Assembly (NCBI GenBank): GCA_016712415.1
Contig: JADJRC010000010.1
Span: forward strand, 186,001 to 250,000
DNA from: Lewinellaceae bacterium
GTDB lineage: Bacteria > Bacteroidota > Bacteroidia > Chitinophagales > Saprospiraceae
Length of the DNA stretch: 64,000 nucleotides
Reading direction: 5' to 3'
Shown here: positions 53,836-61,470 of the stretch, piece by piece
How the letters are laid out: every line of letters starts with the position of its first letter
Position numbering within the stretch: the first letter of the stretch is position 1
The notes under the pieces: generated by a model
What the model was told of the DNA's origin: nothing
Database searches by the model: none
The model's input: only the letters and a program-made list of their open reading frames with translations
Program-made: the position numbers and the translations under genes

Positions 53836-54594
53836 ATGTCGCTTTTTGAAACTTTCGACCTGTACAATATTCTGTTTCTCGACATCGAAACGGTGCCGGG
53901 AACCCGCGACTTTGAAGAACTGAACGAAGAACTGCAGGAATTGTGGGGCATCAAGAGTCGCTCTATCTTGCGCAAGACGCAGGATGAACTGGAATACGAT
54001 GAAATTGCGGATGCCTACAACACCCGGGCGGGCATTTATGCCGAATTTGGAAAAATCGTGTGCATTTCTGTCGGGTTCCTCACCCGGCAGCCCGACAGCA
54101 ATGAACCGCTGCTGCGGCTAAAGTCATTCACCAACCACATGGAAGCCGGCCTGCTCGACGATTTCAGCGAGGTATTGAACAAACATTTCAACAATCCCGA
54201 CAAGTTTGCCATCTGCGGCCACAACATCAAGGAGTTTGACATTCCGTATATCTGCCGCCGTATGATGGTCAATCAGTTGCCTTTCCCGCGCATGCTCGAT
54301 ATTGCGGGTAAAAAGCCCTGGGAAACCAAACACTTGCTGGATACGATGGAACTCTGGAAGTTCGGCGACATCAAAAATTACACTTCCTTGCGTTTGCTGG
54401 CCGCCATATTCGGCTTCCCTTCCCCGAAAGACGATATGGACGGAAGTGAGGTGGCCGGGGTCTACTGGGAAGAGCGCGATCTCGACCGTATTGCTGCGTA
54501 TTGTGAAAAAGATGTCCTGGCAACCGTACAACTATATCTTAAAATGCGGCGCATGCCTGTACTCAACAGCGAACAAATCGTTATAGTCAGGTGA
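53836..54594 (+). CDS. Predicted 3'-5' exonuclease (PolB-like exo domain)
   Basis: 252 residues, cytoplasmic, DNA_pol_B_exo2-like. Exonuclease motifs: FLDIETVPGTRDF (Asp/Glu metal ligands), GHNIKEFDIPYICRR and YCEKDVLATVQLYL. No polymerase domain follows, so it is a stand-alone nuclease, likely in DNA repair or RNA processing. Confidence 0.9.
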   Translation: MSLFETFDLYNILFLDIETVPGTRDFEELNEELQELWGIKSRSILRKTQDELEYDEIADAYNTRAGIYAEFGKIVCISVGFLTRQPDSNEPLLRLKSFTNHMEAGLLDDFSEVLNKHFNNPDKFAICGHNIKEFDIPYICRRMMVNQLPFPRMLDIAGKKPWETKHLLDTMELWKFGDIKNYTSLRLLAAIFGFPSPKDDMDGSEVAGVYWEERDLDRIAAYCEKDVLATVQLYLKMRRMPVLNSEQIVIVR

Positions 54595-54636
54595 GCCAAA
54601 CCCAGTCTGTTGCAAAAACATACCACGTTATTACAC

Positions 54637-55308
54637 ATGAGAAAACATATCGTTGCTCCATCCGTGCTGGCCGCCGATTTTACGCGGCTTGCCGAAGAAA
54701 TTGAAATGGTCAACAACAGCGAGGCGGACTGGTTCCATCTCGACGTAATGGATGGCCGTTTCGTCCCGAACATCACATTCGGCATGTTCATCGTCGAAGC
54801 CATCGGTAAAATGGCCCGAAAGCCCCTCGACGTGCATTTAATGATCGTGGAGCCGGAAAAATATATTGAAGCATTCCGAAAAGCCGGCGCGCACGTCATC
54901 ACTGTCCACGCTGAGGCCTGTCCGCACCTGCACCGCACCGTTCACAAGATTCGGGAAACCGGCGCCATGGCAGGTGTTGCACTCAATCCCCATACACCGG
55001 TTCAGGTGCTGGAAAATATAATCGAAGATATTGATCTGGTCTGCCTGATGTCGGTGAATCCGGGCTTTGGCGGACAAAAGTTCATTTACAACAGCCTGCC
55101 CAAAACGCGCAAGTTGCGGGAGATGATCGACGCGGCCAATTCCAGGGCGCTGATCGAAATTGACGGCGGGGTAGGCATGCAGAATGCAGAATCGCTCCTG
55201 CAGGCGGGCGCAGATGTGCTGGTAGCCGGCAGCAGCGTCTTTGGCGCCGGCGACCCGCCCGCAACGATTCGGGCCTTAAAAGCGTTTCAACCGGTGTTTG
55301 ACTTTTAA
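54637..55308 (+). CDS. rpe: Ribulose-phosphate 3-epimerase
   Basis: Pentose-phosphate enzyme interconverting ribulose-5-P and xylulose-5-P. 223 residues from ATG 54637 (MRKHIVAPSVLAADF). TIM-barrel motifs: WFHLDVMDGRFVPNITFG, DVHLMIVEPEKYI, VALNPHTPVQVLE, LMSVNPGFGGQKFI and EIDGGVGMQNAE. Catalytic Asp and His residues are in place. Three bases before the permease gene; likely an operon with it. Confidence 0.96.
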   Translation: MRKHIVAPSVLAADFTRLAEEIEMVNNSEADWFHLDVMDGRFVPNITFGMFIVEAIGKMARKPLDVHLMIVEPEKYIEAFRKAGAHVITVHAEACPHLHRTVHKIRETGAMAGVALNPHTPVQVLENIIEDIDLVCLMSVNPGFGGQKFIYNSLPKTRKLREMIDAANSRALIEIDGGVGMQNAESLLQAGADVLVAGSSVFGAGDPPATIRALKAFQPVFDF

Positions 55309-55311
55309 AGC

Positions 55312-56886
55312 ATGAAGAAAATAGACAAACTCGTGGTGTCCAGCCTTTTGGGGCCGTTCGTCGTCTCGTTCGGCATCGCCCTGTTTGTGCTGGTCATGCA
55401 GATTTTATGGCTCTATATCGACGAAATTGCAGGAAAGGGGGTCAGCATTTTTATCATGATCGAGTTGATCGGTTATATGTCCGTATCGATGTTTCCGCTG
55501 GCACTACCCATCGCCGTTCTGATTGCTTCGGTGATGGTCATGGGCAATCTGGCCGAGCGTTATGAATTGTCGAGCATGAAATCGGCAGGCGTGCCGCTCA
55601 TCCGCATTATGCGCGGACTGATCGTCTGGGCGATGGCCACGAGTTTGTTTTCTTACCTCTGCTCCGATTTTATCATCCCACTGGCTACACTTGAATTCAA
55701 GTCGCGGCTCACCGATATCCGGAGGCAGAAACCGGCACTGGCGCTGGAAAAAGGCATTTTCAACGAAGATTTCCGGCAGTTTGTGATCCGTATTGGCGAC
55801 AAGGAACCCGACGGCGAGACGATCAGCGACGTGATGATTGAAAATCAAACAAATACGGGCAAACTAAAATTCAATAAAATTCTGGCCGACAGCGGCCAGA
55901 TGTACACTACCGACGACAGGCGGTATTTTGTGATGAACCTTTTTAACGGAACGCAATACCAGGAACCGGGTGTGCAGGGGGAGAAGCAAAAAGGCGCGCA
56001 TCCCTTTATCCGAACAAATTTCAAATCGTGGACAAAAGTGTGGGATATGAAGGAGTTTGAACTCGTGAGCAGCGATAAAGACAATTTTGCCAACAACAGG
56101 GCATTTCTGAGTATGAACCAACTGCGGGCCAATATCGATTCGCTCGCCACGATCATGGAAAGCGGGAAACAGGCTATTGTCGACGATCTGTTACAACCCC
56201 TCAAGCGACAACCTTTAAAACCCCAACCTGTTCGAAAGGATTCAACAAGGGTTGCATCCAACATAAAGATCAACAAGATCAGCAAAGCCGTAGCCAAACA
56301 ATTCCAGGCCGGTAAAATAGAAGAATCGGCGCCCAGAAAGCCCAAACTGCCCACCCAGGAGATAAAAAAGCCGCTCGATCAATACACCTCTTTTGACGAG
56401 ACTTTCCGGATCGAGGACAGGGAGGCGTTGTTGAAGGAGGCCTTTACGCGGTCCCGCAGCGGCACTTCTGCGGTGGAAACCCGCCAGTCCCAGATCAACG
56501 GACGGCGTACCGAGTACGTCAAAACAGGCTACGAATTGTATATCAAATACAGTTACGCCCTGGTATGCTTTATTTTCCTGTTTATCGGCGCGCCGATGGG
56601 GGCTATCATCCGAAAGGGCGGTTTCGGGTATCCGATACTGGTGTCCATTATCTTTTTTGTGACCTTTATTATGCTCGCCATTCTCTGTAAAAAACTGGCG
56701 GAGACGTACCTTATGACTCCGTTTTGGGCAGCCATGGTACCTTGCCTGATATTGGTGCCTATCGGCGTTTTCCTCACCCGTAAGGCCATGAACGATTCGC
56801 AGTTGTTCAGCACGGATCGCCTTGACCGCCTGATCCGGTATTTGCGGGTCCGTTTCCAAAAACAAAACCCTGCCGCTGCGTCATGA
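55312..56886 (+). CDS. LptF/LptG-family permease
   Basis: Inner-membrane permease of the YjgP/YjgQ family, which moves lipopolysaccharide. 524 residues: N-terminal membrane helices (FVVSFGIALFVLVMQILWLY, MFPLALPIAVLIASVMVMGN), the family sequence ERYELSSMKSAGVPLIRIMR, a large periplasmic beta domain, and C-terminal helices (LVCFIFLFIGAPMGAIIRKG). An extra charged stretch (LKRQPLKPQPVRKDSTR) lies between domain and C-terminal helices, as often in Bacteroidota. Which of LptF or LptG it is cannot be settled here. Confidence 0.93.
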   Translation: MKKIDKLVVSSLLGPFVVSFGIALFVLVMQILWLYIDEIAGKGVSIFIMIELIGYMSVSMFPLALPIAVLIASVMVMGNLAERYELSSMKSAGVPLIRIMRGLIVWAMATSLFSYLCSDFIIPLATLEFKSRLTDIRRQKPALALEKGIFNEDFRQFVIRIGDKEPDGETISDVMIENQTNTGKLKFNKILADSGQMYTTDDRRYFVMNLFNGTQYQEPGVQGEKQKGAHPFIRTNFKSWTKVWDMKEFELVSSDKDNFANNRAFLSMNQLRANIDSLATIMESGKQAIVDDLLQPLKRQPLKPQPVRKDSTRVASNIKINKISKAVAKQFQAGKIEESAPRKPKLPTQEIKKPLDQYTSFDETFRIEDREALLKEAFTRSRSGTSAVETRQSQINGRRTEYVKTGYELYIKYSYALVCFIFLFIGAPMGAIIRKGGFGYPILVSIIFFVTFIMLAILCKKLAETYLMTPFWAAMVPCLILVPIGVFLTRKAMNDSQLFSTDRLDRLIRYLRVRFQKQNPAAAS

Positions 56887-57554
56887 AAAATATATGGGGC
56901 AACTCGTGGTTCATGATTCCGGCTCTGTTGTTTTTTAACGGCGGACTGCTGGTGCTGTATTATGTTTCCTACGGCGATGAGATTCTGTATTTCAACGACC
57001 TGCGTGAGGAGCCGTTCAATACTGTTTTCCGGCTGATCACGTATCTGGGTGAAGCCTATGCTTTTTTCCTCTTTGGCGTGGCGGCCATGTTCTGGCGCTG
57101 GCGTTATGCCCTGCTCATTGCCCTGACCGGGCTTATTACCCTTCCCACCTCTTTTATTATCAAGGACAGTTTCGGCACCGACCGGCCGATAACCTATTTT
57201 ACCAACCGGGATATGCGCCAGGATGTCGTGACGGTACCTGGTGTTGTACTCAATACCGGTCAAACGAGTTTTCCTTCCGGCCATTCCATGGCTGCATTTG
57301 GCCTGTACAGTATGCTCACGCTTATCGCCGGTAAAAGACGTCGACGGCTCGGTTTGCTTTTTGCGTTGACGGCTATCCTGGTGGCGGTTTCCAGAATATT
57401 TCTGGTGCAGCATTTTTTGTCAGATATTCTGGCAGGCGCCTTGCTTGGCCTGGTGGTCAGCGGACTGGTGTGGCGGCTCGATAGCACAGACTTGTTTCGG
57501 CGATGGCCCCTGCTTGACTCTGGGTTGCTCCCGCGCAACGATCGTGTTGCCTGA
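56883..57554 (+). CDS. PAP2-family membrane phosphatase
   Basis: 223 residues, about six membrane helices. All three acid-phosphatase motifs: KDSFGTDRPITYF, SFPSGHSMAAFG and SRIFLVQHFLSDILAG. It could dephosphorylate undecaprenyl pyrophosphate or phosphatidyl phosphates. Overlaps the permease gene by ATGA, so it is likely translationally coupled to it. Confidence 0.93.
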   Translation: MKNIWGNSWFMIPALLFFNGGLLVLYYVSYGDEILYFNDLREEPFNTVFRLITYLGEAYAFFLFGVAAMFWRWRYALLIALTGLITLPTSFIIKDSFGTDRPITYFTNRDMRQDVVTVPGVVLNTGQTSFPSGHSMAAFGLYSMLTLIAGKRRRRLGLLFALTAILVAVSRIFLVQHFLSDILAGALLGLVVSGLVWRLDSTDLFRRWPLLDSGLLPRNDRVA

Positions 57555-57568
57555 GTTTTTCCACCGGC

Positions 57569-58468
57569 TCAGACCAGATTTTCCTGCACAAACCCGGAAA
57601 TGCCCTGCCAGTCGTCCGGGTGAAATACTTTCCAGTCGCCGTGTTTCCTGAACCAGGTGGCCTGCCGTTTGGCATAGTTGCGTGTGTGTTGCTTTATCTT
57701 TTCCAGGACTTCTGTCCGGCTGATCTTTCCGTCAAAAAAATCAAACCATTCCTCATAACCCACAGTGCACAGTGCCGGCCGGTCGCGATAGGGCAGCAAA
57801 CGCAGCGCCTCCGATTCAAGTCCGGCGGCGATCATGGCGTCGACCCTTTGCTCAATCCGGGCATACAATTCAGGGCGGGGCATATCGAGCAGGATAAAAA
57901 CGGGCGTAAAGGCTCTTGTCTTTTTGTTTTTATTCAGAAAATCCGAATAAGGCCGACCCGTTTCGACGCATACTTCCAGCGCGCGCCTGAGCCGGGCGGG
58001 GTTTTGCCGGTCCACGGTATTGAAATAAAGCGGATCGCGCGAAGCGAGTTGCTGCTGTAGCCATGCTTTCCCGCCCTGGCGTTCGCCTTCGGCCACCAAA
58101 GCCTTCGTTTCATCCGATACTTCAGGAAAAACATCCAGCCCTTCGCAGACCGCCCTGATATAGAGTCCGGAGCCTCCGGCGAGCACGGCAATATCCTTTT
58201 TTTCAAAAATAGTATCGAGCACGCCGAGGGCTTCCCGTTCAAAGTCGCCCACGCTGAAATCGTCCGTAACATGGAGCGAGTCGATAAAATGGTGGCGGAC
58301 TTCGCTTAGTTCGGCGGCGCCGGGTTTGGCGGTTCCTATGCTCATTTCCCTGTAAAATTGCCTGCTGTCGGCCGACAGGATTTCCGTGCCGTATTGCCTG
58401 GCCAACCGGATCGCGAGTGCCGTTTTGCCCGTTGCCGTAGCGCCGCCTATAACAAGGAGGTATTTCAT
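57569..58468 (-). CDS. miaA: tRNA dimethylallyltransferase MiaA
   Basis: Adds a dimethylallyl group to A37 of tRNAs reading UNN codons. 299 residues from ATG 58468 (MKYLLVIGGATATGKTALAI), which puts the P-loop at the N-terminus; the open frame continues further upstream but runs into the divergent acyltransferase gene. Motifs: ADSRQFYREMSIGTAKP, FVGGSGLY-type loop as VLAGGSGLYIRAV, and DRQNPARLRRALEVC. Confidence 0.96.
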   Translation of the reverse strand: MKYLLVIGGATATGKTALAIRLARQYGTEILSADSRQFYREMSIGTAKPGAAELSEVRHHFIDSLHVTDDFSVGDFEREALGVLDTIFEKKDIAVLAGGSGLYIRAVCEGLDVFPEVSDETKALVAEGERQGGKAWLQQQLASRDPLYFNTVDRQNPARLRRALEVCVETGRPYSDFLNKNKKTRAFTPVFILLDMPRPELYARIEQRVDAMIAAGLESEALRLLPYRDRPALCTVGYEEWFDFFDGKISRTEVLEKIKQHTRNYAKRQATWFRKHGDWKVFHPDDWQGISGFVQENLV

Positions 58469-58495
58469 AAAGAAAACAATGTTTTTATTTGCGCC

Positions 58496-59800
58496 ATGAA
58501 ATTCAGTCTCCGGCGCCAAAGTACGGGAAAACTGTATCCATATATCGAGATACTGAGCCACACGATGTACTGGGGCTTTTTCCGAAAGGTGCATTTGCAT
58601 CATATTTCCGGTGTTCCCACGGATAAGCCTGTGTTGTTGGCGGCGAACCACCCGACGGCATTTGTCGACCCCTGCCTGTTGTGCTCCTATCTTCATCCGC
58701 CCATATACAACATGACCAGGGGGGATATTTTCAGAAAGCCGTTTTTCCGTAAACTGATGGAGGGAATCAATATGTTCCCGGTCTATCGTGTTCGCGACGG
58801 ATATTCCGGCCGCGACCGCAACGATGAGGTTTTTGATTTTTGCGTCGACAAACTGCACCAGCAGCGTGTGGTGACCATTTATGTAGAAGGGGAACACCAT
58901 CTGGAAAAACGGGTGCGCCCGGCGCATAAAGGCATCGCTCGGATTGCATTTGCCGCCTTTGAACAGCACAACCTGGAGGACCTGCTGGTCATCCCGGCAG
59001 GCTGTAGTTATGTGTATGGCGACAGGCCTCGCGATGAAGCGATGGTGACCATCGGAGATCCGATCCTGGTGCGGGATTATTGGGAAGAATATCAGCGGGA
59101 ACCGGGTACGGCTATACAAAGGCTTTGCAACGACATCGAACAGGCTTTAAAAACCGTGTGTTTTCATGTAGAAAACCCGAAAGACGACGCCCTTGCCGAA
59201 CAGTTGCTGGAGTTGCACCGAAGCAATTCTCCTCAGCCGGCCCTGCCCATTGTCACGCACCACAATCGACGTTTTTTTCGCGAAAAGGCAGTGCTGGACC
59301 GCTTGAATGTGATGTCCGATGATATAAAAATGCAGATTCAGGAACAAACGGACCGCTATTTCGGTCGCCTGAAACAGCATGGGCTTGAGGATGAAGCGCT
59401 GATGAATCCCGGCCGGGCCAACCCGGTATGGCTGTTGTTCTTTGCGGCAGGCTTGCTTCCATTTTTGGCCGGTTACGCGGGCAGCTGGCCATTTGTCCGG
59501 CTGGCCAAATGGCTGGCGGATAAAAAAGTGACAAAACGGGAATTCTATTCCAGTGTGCGGATGGGGGCAGGATTCCTGATAGGCGCGTTGTATTACTTTA
59601 TTTTGCTCCTGGTCTGCTGCATGACCCTTCGCCCGCAATGGATTGCTTTGGGATTGTCGCTGCCGGCGCTGGGCTGGTTTGCGGAAATGTACCGGGAAGC
59701 ATGGATAAGATGGACAGCTGCACGCCGGGCACAGCGCTGTACAGAACGCGATCGCTTACTGGAGTTGCGCGGGCAGATTAATTTTTCCTGGCCGGAATAG
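58496..59800 (+). CDS. PlsC-type acyltransferase
   Basis: Lysophospholipid or glycerol-3-phosphate acyltransferase, 434 residues from ATG 58496 (MKFSLRRQSTGKLYPYIEIL). Motif I is NHPTAFVD (H-x4-D); motif II FPVYRVRDGYSGRDRN; motif III YVEGEHHLEKRVRP. C-terminal half has two or three membrane helices (PVWLLFFAAGLLPFLAGYAG, IGALYYFILLLVCCMTL). It diverges from miaA with only 27 bases between starts. Confidence 0.9.
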   Translation: MKFSLRRQSTGKLYPYIEILSHTMYWGFFRKVHLHHISGVPTDKPVLLAANHPTAFVDPCLLCSYLHPPIYNMTRGDIFRKPFFRKLMEGINMFPVYRVRDGYSGRDRNDEVFDFCVDKLHQQRVVTIYVEGEHHLEKRVRPAHKGIARIAFAAFEQHNLEDLLVIPAGCSYVYGDRPRDEAMVTIGDPILVRDYWEEYQREPGTAIQRLCNDIEQALKTVCFHVENPKDDALAEQLLELHRSNSPQPALPIVTHHNRRFFREKAVLDRLNVMSDDIKMQIQEQTDRYFGRLKQHGLEDEALMNPGRANPVWLLFFAAGLLPFLAGYAGSWPFVRLAKWLADKKVTKREFYSSVRMGAGFLIGALYYFILLLVCCMTLRPQWIALGLSLPALGWFAEMYREAWIRWTAARRAQRCTERDRLLELRGQINFSWPE

Positions 59801-59805
59801 TAGCT

Positions 59806-60429
59806 CTACTCCGTTTCTTCCAGTACGACAAAACCAGGGTCGAAGGGTTTGATCTTGTCTTTTATTTCTGCAATAAACCGGTCGCCGTATTTCAGGATAT
59901 AAGGCATGAAATTATCAAAACGCTCCTGCAGGCCGTTGCCCGGGAAAAGTTTTTCTTTCAGCGACTGTATCTGGTTGATGGTAACCTCGTGTTTTTGCTT
60001 TTCGGCCCGGATGAGTCTGTTTTGCCAATGTTCCAGCCCCGACACCGCCTTGACCTCCTCGGCCCGAACGGCTTTTTCGAGGGTAGGATCAATGGCCGAT
60101 GCTTTTTCTACAAGACTGTCGTATATCCGGCGCAAGGCTGACGTCTCCTGTTCGAGGCTCACCTCCACGGCAGCCTGTGCTTCTACGTAAGTCCGGATGA
60201 GTGTGTCTGTGTCACTGAATATCTGTTCTGCACTGAAGCCGAATTTTCCGAGTTTTTTGACGGCATCCCGATCGAGCCACATCACGGAATGGCGGCGCAC
60301 CAGCATGGGAAACGCCACTCCGAAATGTTCAAAAAGCGGCATGCGCTCCAGCCAGTAGGCAAGTTCGCCGCCGCCGCCCACATAAGCGAGGTTGGGCAGG
60401 ATCATCTCCTGGTACAAGGGGCGCAACAC
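59806..60429 (-). CDS. bshC: Bacillithiol synthase BshC, C-terminal fragment (frameshifted)
   Basis: C-terminal part of BshC. The frame continues upstream of the Met at 60429 to about 60490 (NKTEILAEVETYPERFSPNV), so that Met is internal. Features: ILPNLAYVGGGGELAYWLER, FPMLVRRHSVMWLD and a C-terminal helical region. Joined to the fragment at 60329-61402. Confidence 0.85.
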   Translation of the reverse strand: MLRPLYQEMILPNLAYVGGGGELAYWLERMPLFEHFGVAFPMLVRRHSVMWLDRDAVKKLGKFGFSAEQIFSDTDTLIRTYVEAQAAVEVSLEQETSALRRIYDSLVEKASAIDPTLEKAVRAEEVKAVSGLEHWQNRLIRAEKQKHEVTINQIQSLKEKLFPGNGLQERFDNFMPYILKYGDRFIAEIKDKIKPFDPGFVVLEETE

Positions 60430-61402
60430 GACATTCGGACTGAATCGTTCCGGGTATGTTTCGACCTCGGCAAGTATCTCCGTTTTGTTGAATACGAGGA
60501 TCGGTATTCAGCACTTTATATACGCCATCTTCTGCGACAATCCGCTCGCGCATGCCCGGCAGCAAATAGAACAGGTTGATTTCTCTCGGCGTTGCCTGGG
60601 TTTTGAAACCCAGTTCATTCAACCGGGCGGTGGTATTGTTCACAATCCGGAAAGACGGCTGTTCCAGCAGTTCTTCCTTCAGCACGGGTATAAAGTGCCT
60701 TTTCAGTCTCGGATCGTTCATGTTCAACACCACAAGACCGTAGGCGCCAAACAAATCGTGCAGCATGGCCTGGGTGGCTGCGCCTATGGTTTTTTGCTGC
60801 GTATAGGCTGCGTTCACCCTTTCGAACAAGGCCTTTGCGCCATCGCTTTCTCCCAGGATACCTTTTAGTTCGGAAAGGACGGATGTGAGTCCAGCCGTGG
60901 ACATGCTGCCTACGGCGCCGGTTTCGTCCGATTGCCAGACCAGTTTTTTGTTGAACAAATGGATGCTGTTCAGTTCTTCCAGATCGTGGTCTTCGCTGCC
61001 CAGCACAAATACCGGAACAATACGCCGGCCCTGGGCGCTGTCCTGCACCGCCCCGGCGAGGTTGATCGCAGTGAGGGCTTTGTACAGAAAATACAAAGGA
61101 CCAAGGAAGAGGCTGGGTTGGTGTGCGGTGGTTATGGTAAAGGTATTGTCCTCGCGAAGCGCTTCAATATTATCCCGGACGTTCTTGTGCTCCGGTAAAC
61201 CGGCATATTGATCCTTTAAAACGCTCACCAGGTCGGCTCGTGGAAATATTGTCTTTGCTTTGGTCTGGATGACTTCAGCGAAGGACTCCATGCGCGGCGC
61301 ATATTGGTAAAAAGGGGCCAGTTGCGCGTCTCCACAAGCATAAGCAACGTCTGTTTTGGCCAACTGGGGTACTTTGTCAAAAGGCAGGAGGGTTTTATGC
61401 AT
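60329..61402 (-). CDS. bshC: Bacillithiol synthase BshC, N-terminal fragment (frameshifted)
   Basis: Adds cysteine to glucosamine-malate in bacillithiol synthesis. Family motifs TITTAHQPSLFLGPLYFLYK and VFVLGSEDHDLEELNSIHLF. Near 60488-60494 the frame is lost after VYKVLNTDPRI: two added T would give PRIFNKTEIL and join the C-terminal fragment; the full gene is then about 530 residues, normal for BshC. The genes bshA and bshB are not in the window. The stop at 60329 is out of frame. Confidence 0.87.
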   Translation of the reverse strand: MHKTLLPFDKVPQLAKTDVAYACGDAQLAPFYQYAPRMESFAEVIQTKAKTIFPRADLVSVLKDQYAGLPEHKNVRDNIEALREDNTFTITTAHQPSLFLGPLYFLYKALTAINLAGAVQDSAQGRRIVPVFVLGSEDHDLEELNSIHLFNKKLVWQSDETGAVGSMSTAGLTSVLSELKGILGESDGAKALFERVNAAYTQQKTIGAATQAMLHDLFGAYGLVVLNMNDPRLKRHFIPVLKEELLEQPSFRIVNNTTARLNELGFKTQATPREINLFYLLPGMRERIVAEDGVYKVLNTDPRIQQNGDTCRGRNIPGTIQSECRVAPLVPGDDPAQPRLCGRRRRTCLLAGAHAAF

Positions 61403-61470
61403 TTGATCTTGATTTCGAGGCTGGTTAACAAGTCAGCGTGGGCTTTGTTCGCTGCATTACCCAACTTTCA

